NCBI RefSeq assembly: GCF_014649375.1
Contig: NZ_BMSX01000016.1
Span: 186,001 to 250,000, forward strand
Source: Streptomyces aurantiogriseus
GTDB lineage: Bacteria; Actinomycetota; Actinomycetes; Streptomycetales; Streptomycetaceae
DNA length: 64,000 bases
Direction of reading: 5' to 3'
A program made the translations under genes and the position numbers. Shown piece by piece: positions 16,910 to 25,629 of the stretch. Each line of letters opens with the position of its first letter. The stretch's first letter is position 1. Under the pieces are notes generated by a model. The model saw only the letters and a program-made list of their open reading frames with translations, had not been told where the DNA came from and made no database searches.

Positions 16910-17680
16910 TCATGCGTCGCCCGGCTCCTCCTGCTGCTCTTCCTCGGCCCGTTGCACGAACAGCCCCTGCACGTCGGCGGGTTCCTCGTCGTCCTGCTCG
17001 GACTGCCGCTGGACCACCGCCGACGGCCCGGGAGCGGCCGCCGCCCCCTCCGCGGTCTGTGCGGCCGGGGCCGGGGCGGACATGACGCGTTCGGCATTCG
17101 CGCTGGCCTCCCGCTCAAACCGGTCCGAGGGGTCGCTGACCCGGATCCCGCCGGGTGCCGTGGTCCCGTCGACCGGGCCGTTGCGCTGCTGGATCACGTG
17201 GGTCAGCTCATGGGCGAGCGTTGTGCGCCCGGCATGGGACGACGGGTCGTAGGCATCCCGCTGAAAGACGACGTTGTTGCCGACGGTGTAGGCATGCGCT
17301 CCGACGGACTGCGCGGACTCGTGCGCCGCGTCGCCCGTGTGCACCCGCACGTCGGAGAAGTCCGCGCCGAGCCTTGCCTCCATATCGGAGCGGACATCGG
17401 CGCCGAGGGCCTGTCCGGAGCCGGACCCGATGACGTCGTGCACGGGCGAGCGCTGCAGCGAGGGGGTCTCCTCGTCCTGCTCCCGCTGCAGCATGGCGCC
17501 CACCGCACTGTTGCCGACGGCGCGCTGCAGCGTGCCCATGCCGGACGGGCCCAGAACATCGGGGCGACCCGCGGCTGCCGCCTTGAACAGCCGAGAGTCG
17601 TCGGTCTGGGGCTGCCTGTGGCCGGTGCCGGCTTGTTGGTGGTCGTGGTCGTGGTCGTGGTCGTGTACGTGGTCGGGCAT
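16910..17680 (-). CDS. DUF4157 'eCIS core' domain protein with HExxH motif
   Basis: This 256-residue protein begins with a His/Asp-rich tail (HVHDHDHDHDH), a likely metal-binding stretch. Residues 50-67 (TLQRAVGNSAVGAMLQRE) repeat the motif seen in the giant and HNH proteins. The DUF4157 domain spans roughly 75-165: DMEARLGADFSDVRVHTG, AYTVGNNVVFQRDAY, then AHELTHVIQQ with the zinc-protease motif HELTH at 157-161. A second processing-like repeat PSAVVQRQ lies near the C-terminus. This domain is a marker of extracellular CIS loci and is thought to help cargo maturation or loading. AGGGAG precedes the ATG at 17680. Confidence 0.88.
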   Translation of the reverse strand: MPDHVHDHDHDHDHQQAGTGHRQPQTDDSRLFKAAAAGRPDVLGPSGMGTLQRAVGNSAVGAMLQREQDEETPSLQRSPVHDVIGSGSGQALGADVRSDMEARLGADFSDVRVHTGDAAHESAQSVGAHAYTVGNNVVFQRDAYDPSSHAGRTTLAHELTHVIQQRNGPVDGTTAPGGIRVSDPSDRFEREASANAERVMSAPAPAAQTAEGAAAAPGPSAVVQRQSEQDDEEPADVQGLFVQRAEEEQQEEPGDA

Positions 17681-17959
17681 CCTCGCTCCCTGGGACGTCC
17701 AGCGGCAGACCTCTCTGACCCTGACACTGCCTCAGTGCGCGCGCCGGGTACAGGCGTGCGCCTGCTTACGGGAGTGCAGCCACCGCTGCCCGATGAGGCA
17801 GACGCCACCGCGGGTGTCCGTATGCCGCTCTGCCCCTTCGGCCCATGGCCGGACTTACGCGTATCGGGATGGCGTCCCTGGAAGTGGTGCAGGTGGTGCA
17901 CGTGCCGGTCCAGCACCTCGACAGGTCATGCAGGACATCCAGGGCTTGGTCTGCTCACC

Positions 17960-17978
17960 GAAGAAGCCGGGCTTCTTC
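17960..17978. terminator. Hairpin near the end of the glycanase gene
   Basis: GAAGAAGC and GCTTCTTC pair around a 3-base CGG loop (outer arms extend to 9 bp with one unpaired base). It lies about 105 bp beyond the stop of the minus-strand glycanase gene and may serve as its second terminator. Confidence 0.5.
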
Positions 17979-17991
17979 TGGACGCGCGAAA

Positions 17992-18027
17992 AGGCGCCTG
18001 ACCTGGGCTTCTACCCGTCAGGCGCCT
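17992..18027. terminator. Terminator after the GH30-like glycanase gene
   Basis: AGGCGCCTGAC and GTCAGGCGCCT form a perfect 11-bp stem around a 14-base loop, about 57 bp past the minus-strand stop at 18084. Confidence 0.65.
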
Positions 18028-18083
18028 CCCGGACGACCCGATCAGCACAGAGTGAGTGCGTACGCGTGGCAGGTCCCGGAACC

Positions 18084-21000
18084 TCAGCGTCGTACGAGAT
18101 GGATCCGGTACGTCCGTGTCTGTGACCCGTCCTCACTGGTCACGGTGACGACGGCCGACGCCCCGCCGGGCTCGTCGAGGCTGTCGACGGCGACAGTTGC
18201 GTAGGGGTCGCGTGCCGTCGCGGTGACCCGGCTCCGGCTCGGGGAGTCGGTGACGACCCGGTAGGTGGTCGTGTCCGGGTCGAACGACGGGATCGGGTTA
18301 CCTGAGACCTCGATGGACTCGGCGGCGGCGTCCGAGGAGACTCCGGGGGCCTTGGCGTACACCTCGATCTCGCTCATGGTGAGGTAGCCGCCCTGACGCG
18401 CGGTCATGACGAGGCGCACTTCGGACGCCGGTCCCGCCTCCAGCGGGACGTCGACCACCGGCGTGCCCTCGGTCCCGACCGTGACGGGGTCGCTCGCGTC
18501 GACCCACGTACCGGTGTCAGCCGCCCGCACCTGCACCTTCAGAGTCTCGGGGAAGGAGGCGTTGCTCCCGTCCCGGTAGAAGTGCGCGACGATCCGGCTC
18601 AGGTCACGTGCCTTCGGCAGCGTGAAGGTGACGGTGTCGGAGGGGTTCTTGGTGATCCCCGGTTTCCAGTTCGACCAGGCCTTCTCGGACAGGTTGCCGT
18701 TGCGCAGGCGCTCCACGGAGTACCCGCTTTCGGTGAACGTGGCGGCGACCGAGACGCCGTCGTCCGCGGCGATGTTGGTCTCCACCGGTTCGGTGACCTG
18801 CACGCGCACCGCCGCGTCGACCGTGCCGCCGCCGACGACCCGGGCGATCCCACGCAGTGTCACGACTCCGGTCGTGTCGAACGCCCCGTCGGGTGCCGGG
18901 TCCCAGGTCACCGGAAGCTCGGCCCGGCCGCCGTTCCTGCCGATGCCGACGACCGTGGCCGGAAGGTCCGGCGTGCCGCCGACGTAGGTCTTGGCGCGTC
19001 CCGGAAGGGTCGAGGCGATCGTGTCGACGGTGACGACCGCGAGCGCGGGGATCCTCCGCCCGAGGGGGTCGGTCGCCTCGCCCCTGACACGCACCGTCCC
19101 GGGGTCGCGCCACTTGCGGTCCGGCGGAAGCTTCCACACGACGGGGAGCGCGCCCCGGGCGCCGTCCCGGAACACCGGCGTCACCGTCTTCGGCAGTTCG
19201 GGCCGCAGACCGGGGACCGTGAACGCCTCGGCCGGCTCGGTGCGCAGCACCGTCTCGTCGGTCACGGTCCAGCGCTGGTTCGCCGCCGAGGTCGGGGTGT
19301 ACGTGGACACCTTGGCGCCGTCGGCGGTCGACTGCCCCGTGACATCGGCCAGGCGGCCGGTGGCGGCGTTGACGAACGTCCATGTGCCGTCGCCGGTCGT
19401 CGACATGATCCACTGCGCGGCTTCGGTGACCTGGCCGCCTTCCGGCTCCTCCAGGACGGCTTGGTTGTCGCGCACGGCGAGCCGCTTGCCGGTCCTGGCG
19501 TTGGTGAGGGTGTAGCGCTCGCGGTGGTCGGTGCCGCGCGTCAACTGCCGGAGAGACCACAGCTGTTCCGCGCTGCCGGCGTCGGTCGTACGGATCACGA
19601 CGCCGCTGCCGTCGTCCGACGGAGCCAACGACTTGCCGCTCTGCGTCCCCTGGAGCCGGTAGACATGACCGGGCTGAACGAGGGCGGCATCCCGTGCCAC
19701 GCCGCCGACCCCCTCGACCAGGAAGGTCGTGACCGACTTGGCGGGGACGACGAGCGTGGCCGACCGGTCGGTCACCCGGACCGGTGTGCCTCGGACGAGA
19801 GCGCCGTCGGCGCTCGTCACGACGGGGGTGACGGAGGCCTTCTTCGTTACCTTGCCGAAGCGCGAGAGATCGAGGGTCACCGAGCGTGCGGAGGTGCCGC
19901 TGTTCACGTGCACCACGGTCGCCGCACGGCCGGACTCCTTCACCGCGGCGACGCTCGACGGATCGTCGACCTTCACGAAGTGATCGCCGGGACGGATGTA
20001 GTGGGTGAAGTTCCGGACGGTGTGGAACTTGGAGTTGGTCCGGACCGGGCAGGTCTCCAGGGTGTCCTCGGCCGTGCAGTTGAACGGCACGTGGATGCTG
20101 CCCCAGTTCTTGCCGGCCGCGGCCTGCGGGATCGCGTCCTCGATCGGCTGCCAGAACACCCAGGCCGAGGGCTCCAGTTCACGCATGTCGTCGACCATCC
20201 GGGTGGCCATGCCGAGCCCCGGTTCCATGCTGGTGAAGTCGGTGCCGGTGCCCCAGGTGCCCTCGACCTCGCTCATCCACAGCTTCTTGTCCGCGCCCTT
20301 GGCGATGTCGCGTGCGCTGGTGCGCATGCTCGTGCCGTAGGTGTGCACGTTGAGCTGGTCGACGGCGGCGCGGGCGAGGGTGCCGTAGGCGTTCCAGTTC
20401 TGGGTGAAGATGCCGGGGTTGGTCTCGTCCATCGCGGAGATCTCGGCGTCGGTCCGTGCTCCGTCGAGCGCCTTGCCGAGCGCGAGGATCACCTTCTGCT
20501 GGAGTTCCGGGCCGGCATGTGCGCCTTCCTGGCGTCCGCCCGTGGGCTGGCCGTCCGCCCCGAGCTGGGTGCCCCAGTAGGGCGTGTTGGGCTCGTTGAG
20601 CGGGTCGATCGTGTCGAACTCGATGCCGTGCGCCTGCTCCAGACGCTCGGTCACCCGCGCCAGGTAGGTGGCGAAGTCGTCGACGCGGTCCGCGCGGATC
20701 TGGTCGACGCTCGCGTCGAAGCCGCCGGAGACGTAACCACTGACCGTCTGGAACCAGGGCGGCGAGTTGCTGAACGCCTCCCAGCGACTGACCTTGTCCT
20801 TGATCTGGTCCACCCACCAGCGCTGGCCGGCGTCGGCGTCCCAGTTCCAGTGGTCCGGGTTGTTCGGGTCCCACCAGTCCATGTCCTGCCGGGTGGTTCC
20901 TTCGGGGGCCTTCCAGAAGCCCTCCATGGTGGCGCCCGGCTTCATGTAGTCCTTGCGGACATCCGGGGCGTTGCCGCCGCCGATGTTGTACCGCGCGATG

Positions 21001-21269
21001 TTGAGGCGGAGACCGTCCTCACCGAACAGCATGTCCACGAGCCGTCTTCGGACGGGGTCGGGATAACCGCCCGTGGCGTTGGCGAACCAGACGAGGCTCG
21101 TCCCCCATCCCTCGAACTCCTGCTGCTGGTAGGAGGGGTCGATCCGCACGGTGACCGCGCTCTGCGGTGCCGGCGCCGCGCTCGCCACGGGTGCGGACAC
21201 GAGACTCGCGCCGAGCACCAGGGGAACCGTTGGCGCCAGAGCCTGGGCGATGCGATGCCGATGGGACAC
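18084..21269 (-). CDS. Secreted GH30-type glycanase (galactanase-like) with lectin, Ig-like and carbohydrate-binding domains
   Basis: This 1061-residue exported enzyme has a Sec signal ending near ASAAPAP. The (beta/alpha)8 domain runs to about residue 390, with IDPLNEPN holding the acid/base Glu226 and LWMSEVEG holding the nucleophile Glu334, as in GH30 enzymes acting on beta-1,6-galactan. A GH30 C-terminal beta domain follows. Then come a ricin-like trefoil segment (VYRLQGTQSGKSLAPSDDGS, QLWSLRQ), two bacterial Ig-like (Big_4) domains, a discoidin-like domain and a C-terminal cadherin-like sandwich. I chose GTG 21269 because GGAAGGGAG stands just upstream; an in-frame GTG five codons earlier has no such site. 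The exact substrate is inferred, not shown. Confidence 0.85.
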   Translation of the reverse strand: MSHRHRIAQALAPTVPLVLGASLVSAPVASAAPAPQSAVTVRIDPSYQQQEFEGWGTSLVWFANATGGYPDPVRRRLVDMLFGEDGLRLNIARYNIGGGNAPDVRKDYMKPGATMEGFWKAPEGTTRQDMDWWDPNNPDHWNWDADAGQRWWVDQIKDKVSRWEAFSNSPPWFQTVSGYVSGGFDASVDQIRADRVDDFATYLARVTERLEQAHGIEFDTIDPLNEPNTPYWGTQLGADGQPTGGRQEGAHAGPELQQKVILALGKALDGARTDAEISAMDETNPGIFTQNWNAYGTLARAAVDQLNVHTYGTSMRTSARDIAKGADKKLWMSEVEGTWGTGTDFTSMEPGLGMATRMVDDMRELEPSAWVFWQPIEDAIPQAAAGKNWGSIHVPFNCTAEDTLETCPVRTNSKFHTVRNFTHYIRPGDHFVKVDDPSSVAAVKESGRAATVVHVNSGTSARSVTLDLSRFGKVTKKASVTPVVTSADGALVRGTPVRVTDRSATLVVPAKSVTTFLVEGVGGVARDAALVQPGHVYRLQGTQSGKSLAPSDDGSGVVIRTTDAGSAEQLWSLRQLTRGTDHRERYTLTNARTGKRLAVRDNQAVLEEPEGGQVTEAAQWIMSTTGDGTWTFVNAATGRLADVTGQSTADGAKVSTYTPTSAANQRWTVTDETVLRTEPAEAFTVPGLRPELPKTVTPVFRDGARGALPVVWKLPPDRKWRDPGTVRVRGEATDPLGRRIPALAVVTVDTIASTLPGRAKTYVGGTPDLPATVVGIGRNGGRAELPVTWDPAPDGAFDTTGVVTLRGIARVVGGGTVDAAVRVQVTEPVETNIAADDGVSVAATFTESGYSVERLRNGNLSEKAWSNWKPGITKNPSDTVTFTLPKARDLSRIVAHFYRDGSNASFPETLKVQVRAADTGTWVDASDPVTVGTEGTPVVDVPLEAGPASEVRLVMTARQGGYLTMSEIEVYAKAPGVSSDAAAESIEVSGNPIPSFDPDTTTYRVVTDSPSRSRVTATARDPYATVAVDSLDEPGGASAVVTVTSEDGSQTRTYRIHLVRR

Positions 21270-21409
21270 GGCACTCCCTTCCACAACACAGAGCCGAACA
21301 GAACCGAACAGAAGGAATCGCGCTCAGGGAATGCTCGATGACGGTAATGAACTCGTCAAGATGGCGGGCCGGTTGTGGCCCGAGGTGAGGGTTCCGCCGA
21401 CTTCATTGG

Positions 21410-21424
21410 CATGTTCAAAACATG
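21410..21424. promoter_or_regulatory. Operator-like inverted repeat ahead of pectate lyase
   Basis: CATGTT and AACATG are exact inverted copies around a 3-base centre (CAA), 94 bp upstream of the pectate lyase ATG and inside the divergent promoter region shared with the glycanase gene. Confidence 0.35.
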
Positions 21425-21445
21425 TGAGTAGCATCCAAGAAGCCG

Positions 21446-21459
21446 GGAAAGCGCTTTCC
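21446..21459. promoter_or_regulatory. LacI-type operator (perfect 14-bp palindrome)
   Basis: GGAAAGCGCTTTCC is a perfect palindrome with the central CG typical of LacI-family operators. It lies between the divergent glycanase and pectate lyase genes, 59 bp ahead of the latter. The nearest LacI regulator gene is at 24350-25420. Confidence 0.65.
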
Positions 21460-21517
21460 GCTCCCCTGTGTCCCGCACGACCCAACAAGATCCGCCCCTC
21501 GCCCCGGGAGGAACAGC

Positions 21518-22519
21518 ATGAGGTCGTCGTCACGCGCCGCACGCGGCGTTCCCGCTCTCACGCTCGCCCTGTTGCTCGGCGCGGCTGCGGTGCCGCCCGG
21601 CACCGCAGCCGAGAAGACACCGGCACCACGGGCGGAGACGTCTCCCACCGGCTTCGCCGCGGTCGACGCGCTCGGTCAGAACGGCACCACCGGCGGAGCC
21701 GGCGGCCCGACCGTGACCGCCACCACCACCGAGCAGTTCCTGGAGTACATCGACACCACGGGCCCACTGGTGATCCGGGTCCAGGGCACCATCGACATCA
21801 CCAGCAAGCAGGGCGTACGTCCCGACAAGACCATCGTCGGGGTCGGTTCCTCGGCCGTCATCAACGGCGGCGGCCTGGACTTCCACCGCTCCTCCAACGT
21901 CATCGTGCGGAACCTCAGGTTCACCAACGCCGAGGACGACGCCGTCAACGTCGGCCAGGAGTCGCACCACATCTGGATCGACCACAACGAGTTCGTCGCC
22001 CCGGTCGACGGGGCGGTCGACATCGTGCGCGGCGCCCAGTACGTCACCGTGTCGTGGAACTGGTTCAACAAGACCGACAAGAGCATGCTGCTCGGCCACT
22101 CCGACGCCAACAGCAGCCAGGACACCGGCAAGTTGAAGGTCTCCCTCCACCACAACTTCTTCGACGGCTCCGGGCAGCGGCATCCGCGGGTGCGGTTCGG
22201 CGAACCGGTGCACGTCTACAACAACTACTACAGGGGCAACGCCCTTTACGGCGTCGCGTCGACCATGAACGCGGGCGTGTTGGTCGAGGGCAACTACTTC
22301 GACACCGTCCCCCACCCCTGCTACTCGGCCGGCGGCTACGACGAGTCGGGGCCGGGCCGACTGGTCCAGCGCCACAACGTCTTCGCCGGGTCCGGCACAT
22401 GCGAGACCAACGGCACCGTGACCGAGCCGCGCACCTACTACGCGTACACGCTGGACCCCGCGTCCGACGTGCCCTCCCTCGTACGGGCCGGGGCGGGAGT
22501 CGGGAGGATCGGCACCTGA
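21518..22519 (+). CDS. Secreted pectate lyase, PL1 family
   Basis: This 333-residue protein has a signal peptide (about residues 1-30, ALTLALLLGAAAVPPGTAA). The right-handed beta-helix carries the PL1 signatures SHHIWIDHNEF and the block GQRHPRVRFGEPVHVYNNYY, whose RHPRVR arginine is the expected catalytic base region. It cleaves polygalacturonate by beta-elimination outside the cell. GGGAGGAAC stands before the ATG. It is divergent from the glycanase and followed by the HExxH protein on the same strand, consistent with a pectin-use island. Length is normal for the family, with no extra binding module. Confidence 0.92.
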   Translation: MRSSSRAARGVPALTLALLLGAAAVPPGTAAEKTPAPRAETSPTGFAAVDALGQNGTTGGAGGPTVTATTTEQFLEYIDTTGPLVIRVQGTIDITSKQGVRPDKTIVGVGSSAVINGGGLDFHRSSNVIVRNLRFTNAEDDAVNVGQESHHIWIDHNEFVAPVDGAVDIVRGAQYVTVSWNWFNKTDKSMLLGHSDANSSQDTGKLKVSLHHNFFDGSGQRHPRVRFGEPVHVYNNYYRGNALYGVASTMNAGVLVEGNYFDTVPHPCYSAGGYDESGPGRLVQRHNVFAGSGTCETNGTVTEPRTYYAYTLDPASDVPSLVRAGAGVGRIGT

Positions 22520-22648
22520 ACGGCCGTCACCCCTGAACCCTCGCCGCCCCCGCACGACCACCTCGATCCGCCCGCGTCCTCAGCGGACGGACTGATCAAC
22601 CGTCGTCCCCACACGCGACGGTCCCCCCACACACAGGAGGACCCCTCA

Positions 22649-23287
22649 ATGACTTCACGACGAGCCCCGATGGCCACTCGGCGCACGCCCATGCCCTGGC
22701 GTGACAAAGCGGTCGTCGCCGCACTGACAGCCGCCGTGCTGGTCGGTCCGGGCGTCGCGCAGGCCACCCCTCAGAACGCACCGGTGGCCCAGGAACAGGT
22801 GGCGGCGGCCAGTATCACCTGGACCCTCGAGCGGGCGAGCAACCCCACCGCGGACCAGCGCACGGCCTACGACCTCATCACCCGGGCCATGAACGCCGCG
22901 GTCGCCCGGTACAACAACCTCAGTGACCTGGGCAAGAGCATCACCGTCCGCTACGACCCGGGCGTGCCCACCGCCGACGGCAACATCAACGGCACCATCC
23001 GCTTCGGCAACCGCAGTTACATGACCGAGCGGACCGCGCTGCACGAGATCGCCCACACCATCGGCGTGGGGACGAGCTCACGCTGGTCCTCCCTCGCCGG
23101 CAGCGGCACCTGGACCGGCGCGCAGGCCACGGCACTGGTCAAGCAGTTCGACGGTTCGAGCGCCAAACTGTCCACCGGCGGTGGCCACTTCTGGCCCTAT
23201 GGCCTGAACTACGAGAACGAGTTCTCGAGCACGGCAGCCGACCGCCACGTCCAGATCGTCGCCGCCATGGTGCGCGACGGTCTGTGA
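22649..23287 (+). CDS. Secreted HExxH metalloprotease-like protein
   Basis: This 212-residue protein starts behind ACAGGAGGACC. It has a Sec signal (VVAALTAAVLVGPGVAQA, cleavage near residue 40). The mature part contains TALHEIAHTIGVG, a zinc-peptidase HExxH followed by Gly at the metzincin position. The third histidine expected three residues after that Gly is a Thr, so the third ligand must come from elsewhere or be missing. Other blocks are ASITWTLERASNPTADQ and GGGHFWPYGLNYENEFS. Similar proteins often carry a ricin lectin, absent here. It follows the pectate lyase by 129 bp. Its substrate is unknown, and activity is not certain. Confidence 0.7.
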   Translation: MTSRRAPMATRRTPMPWRDKAVVAALTAAVLVGPGVAQATPQNAPVAQEQVAAASITWTLERASNPTADQRTAYDLITRAMNAAVARYNNLSDLGKSITVRYDPGVPTADGNINGTIRFGNRSYMTERTALHEIAHTIGVGTSSRWSSLAGSGTWTGAQATALVKQFDGSSAKLSTGGGHFWPYGLNYENEFSSTAADRHVQIVAAMVRDGL

Positions 23288-23567
23288 CCCCAGGGGCCGG
23301 CGCCCGGGGGCCCTGACACTCCAGCCGGTCCAGCGGGTACGAGCCCGCCAGTGCCCGTCGCGCCTCTGCCCCGTCCGGTCCGGACCGGGCGCAGGTGTTC
23401 CTTGTCGTTCGTCATCATCGCGATGGGCGCGGGCGCCGCCGGTCCGGGGCGCCGCGCGGCCCCCCGGCGCTGTTGCGTGCGAACGTGTTCGACACTACGT
23501 TCCCCTGCGATCAACAGCTCCTCATGCAGAGGGGTGGGCACGTGGGTCCGAGAGCTGGACGGAGCAT

Positions 23568-24292
23568 ATGGGGCAGCGAACCGCCCGGGTCATTCGCAAT
23601 CCGGTCCTGACCGGTTCGCATCCGGAATCCGTCCGTGCTGCGGATGGGGGACGACTTCTACCTGGCGACGTCGACGTTCGAGTGGCACCCCCGCGTACGG
23701 CTGCACCACTCCCGGGACCTGGTCACCTGGCGGCCGCTCGGCGGGGCCCTGAACACGACTCGTCTCCTGGCCCTCACCGGCTGCCCCGACTCGGGCGGGG
23801 TGTGGGCGCCCAACCTCACCCACGCCGACGGCCTGTTCCACCTGGTCCACAGCAACGTCTCCACGTACGCGGGCGGCTTCACGGACTGCCCCAACCACCT
23901 CACGACGGCGCCCTCGATCGATGGCCCCTGGTCCGACCCGGTGATGCTGCACGCGCGGGGCTTCGACGCGTCGGACACGCTGCGACCGCGGCGCGTCGGC
24001 CGTGGACGAGGCCGACGGGGTATCCCTCGGCGAGACCCGCCGCCTGCGCCTCGGCCTCGACCTCCAGGGACCCGTCCTGCGCTTCCGCCACGACAGGGGC
24101 GACGGCCGGCACCCCATCGGCCCGCCGCTCGACGCCACCGTCCTGTCCGACGAACACGCCGAGGAGTTCGAGAACGGCCAGATCCGCGCCCTCGGTTTCA
24201 CCGGCGCGTTCGTCGGGATGTGGGCCTGGGACCTGACCGGAGGCGGCCTGGCCGCCGACTTCGACGAGACGGTCTGGCACAGCGCCCCCTGA
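23568..24292 (+). pseudogene. Decayed GH43 beta-xylosidase / arabinofuranosidase gene
   Basis: Two parts of a GH43 enzyme remain. An ATG at 23568 reads NPVLTGSHPE. One extra base near 23624 then shifts the frame to PSVLRMGDDFYLATSTFEW and HHSRDLVTWRPLGG, up to about 23975 (GFDAS). After that nearly all of the catalytic domain is missing. The reading resumes in another frame from about 24000 (SLGETRRLRLGLDLQGPVLRF, FTGAFVGMWAWDLTG), which is the C-terminal beta-sandwich of the family. An intact gene would be about 1.5 kb; about 0.7 kb is left. The stop at 24292 is the natural C-terminus. Confidence 0.8.
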
Positions 24293-24349
24293 ACCCGGCC
24301 CCGGACGCTCGCCTTTGTCCCGGTGTCCCGTGCGGAGAAGCCGCGGCCG

Positions 24350-25420
24350 TCATACGCCTGGCCGGCGGCGGACCGAGTCGCGGACGACGATGTGAGTGCC
24401 CAGCAGCACGTGCTGGGCGGCGCCGGGCCTGTCATTCCTGAGTGCCAGCCGCACTGCGGTGCGGCCCAGCTCCTCGTGGGGCACGTGCACGGTGGTCAGG
24501 TCGATGTCGGCGGCCGGGGGAAGGTCGTCGAATCCGGCCATCGAGACGTCGTCGGGGACGCGCAGCCCGCGCTCGCGCAGCGCGTCGCGCGCGCCGGCGG
24601 CGATGAGATCGTTGCCGGCGAAGACGGCGGTGAAGTCGCGTGGCCCCCTGTCGAGCCGCTCACGCATCATGCGGTGGCCCTCGCTGCGCTCCATCGTGCC
24701 GTCGACCTCGAGGTCGGGGTCGTGCGGGACGCGGTGCTCGGCCAGTGCCGCGCGGTAGCCGGCGATCCGGCTGTCCGGCGTGGTGTACCCGGTGCGGCGT
24801 CCCAGGAACAGGATGCGTCGGTGGCCCGCCGAGAGCAGGTGACCGGTGATGGCATGAGCGCCGGCGGTGTTGTCGTACTCGACCACGACGGCCGGGACGT
24901 CGGCCCCCAGTGGAGGGCGGCCGCACAGCACGAGTTGCGAGCCGGCCTGGGCGAGCGCGCGGGCGTAGCTCGCCATGCGCTCGCGGTAGGCGTCGTCGGC
25001 GACGATGTTCCCGACGAGGATCACTGCCTCGGCCTGCTCCTGGCGCATGAGCTTGATCGCGGCCAGCTCCCGATCGGGGTCGCCGCCGGTCGTGCCGACG
25101 ATGCACAGTCTGCCCTCCCGCGCGGCCTCCTCGTGCACGCCCTGCGCGACATGGGCGTAGTGCGGTGAGACGACGGAGTTGACCACGATGGCCACGCTCT
25201 TGGGTCGCACGCCCGCGAGTCCTCTGGCGTGGGCGTTCGCCACATAGTCGAGCTCGCGTACGGCGCGCATGACCTTGGCGCGCGTCGCGGGGGCGCTGGG
25301 GTAGGTGCCGGACAGGATCCGGGAGACGGTGGCGACCGAGACGCCCGCATGGTGGGCCACGTCCCGGATGGTCGCGAGGCGGGGCTGCTGCCCACTGTCG
25401 GGCGCGGTCCGGCGAGGCAT
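24350..25420 (-). CDS. LacI-family transcriptional regulator of the pectin island
   Basis: This 356-residue regulator starts at ATG 25420 behind AGGAGGTCCG. The N-terminal helix-turn-helix is clear (ATIRDVAHHAGVSVATVSRIL) with the hinge KVMRAVRELDYVANAHARGL. The sugar-binding periplasmic-type domain follows (VAIVVNSVVSPHYAHVAQGV; FAGNDLIAAGARDALRERGL; GFDDLPPAADIDLTTV). It probably represses the surrounding hydrolase genes until a pectin-derived sugar binds. Candidate operators are the palindromes at 21446-21459, 25447-25460 and 25569-25583, the last two in its own divergent promoter region. The ligand cannot be told from sequence. Confidence 0.9.
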   Translation of the reverse strand: MPRRTAPDSGQQPRLATIRDVAHHAGVSVATVSRILSGTYPSAPATRAKVMRAVRELDYVANAHARGLAGVRPKSVAIVVNSVVSPHYAHVAQGVHEEAAREGRLCIVGTTGGDPDRELAAIKLMRQEQAEAVILVGNIVADDAYRERMASYARALAQAGSQLVLCGRPPLGADVPAVVVEYDNTAGAHAITGHLLSAGHRRILFLGRRTGYTTPDSRIAGYRAALAEHRVPHDPDLEVDGTMERSEGHRMMRERLDRGPRDFTAVFAGNDLIAAGARDALRERGLRVPDDVSMAGFDDLPPAADIDLTTVHVPHEELGRTAVRLALRNDRPGAAQHVLLGTHIVVRDSVRRRPGV

Positions 25421-25446
25421 CGGACCTCCTGCGTCCCGCATGTGTG

Positions 25447-25460
25447 TGCAACCGTTTCCG
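25447..25460. promoter_or_regulatory. Imperfect LacI-type operator upstream of the lacI-like gene
   Basis: TGCAACCGTTTCCG has the ACCGTTT core of LacI-family sites. It begins 27 bp upstream of the regulator start, a place suited to autoregulation. Confidence 0.45.
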
Positions 25461-25568
25461 CTCGATGGTCGCGCATGCGACCAGGGGCGTCAACACCGGT
25501 GAGCGCCAAGGGCGTTACCGCCTCGACAACCTTGACGCGTACTCACCACGGTGCTTCCATCGCAGGAG

Positions 25569-25583
25569 TGTAAACGGTTTAAC
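25569..25583. promoter_or_regulatory. LacI-type operator ahead of the rhamnogalacturonan lyase
   Basis: The core TAAACGGTTTA pairs TAAAC with GTTTA around a central G, and lies about 50 bp upstream of the lyase ATG. Confidence 0.55.
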
Positions 25584-25629
25584 TCCCTTGACTCTCCGGC
25601 GTTTTCGGCCCCCTACAGGAGAGATTGTC

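Larger units (their letters stand above)
17681..18083. other. Gap separating the CIS locus from the glycanase gene
   Basis: The first 100 bp should hold the promoter of the DUF4157 gene. The middle has no convincing frame; a short reading of about 40 residues near 17845 has no ribosome site. Two hairpins listed separately close the right-hand end. Confidence 0.5.

Noticed and set aside
1..17680. A prophage
   Set aside because: Tail sheath and tube are present, but no capsid, portal, terminase, integrase or lysis gene is seen, while AAA+ ATPase, DUF4255 and DUF4157 genes mark a contractile injection system.
17845..18204. Possible small gene after the CIS locus
   Set aside because: There is no ribosome site, the frame runs through two hairpins and into the antisense of the glycanase gene, and no family is recognisable.
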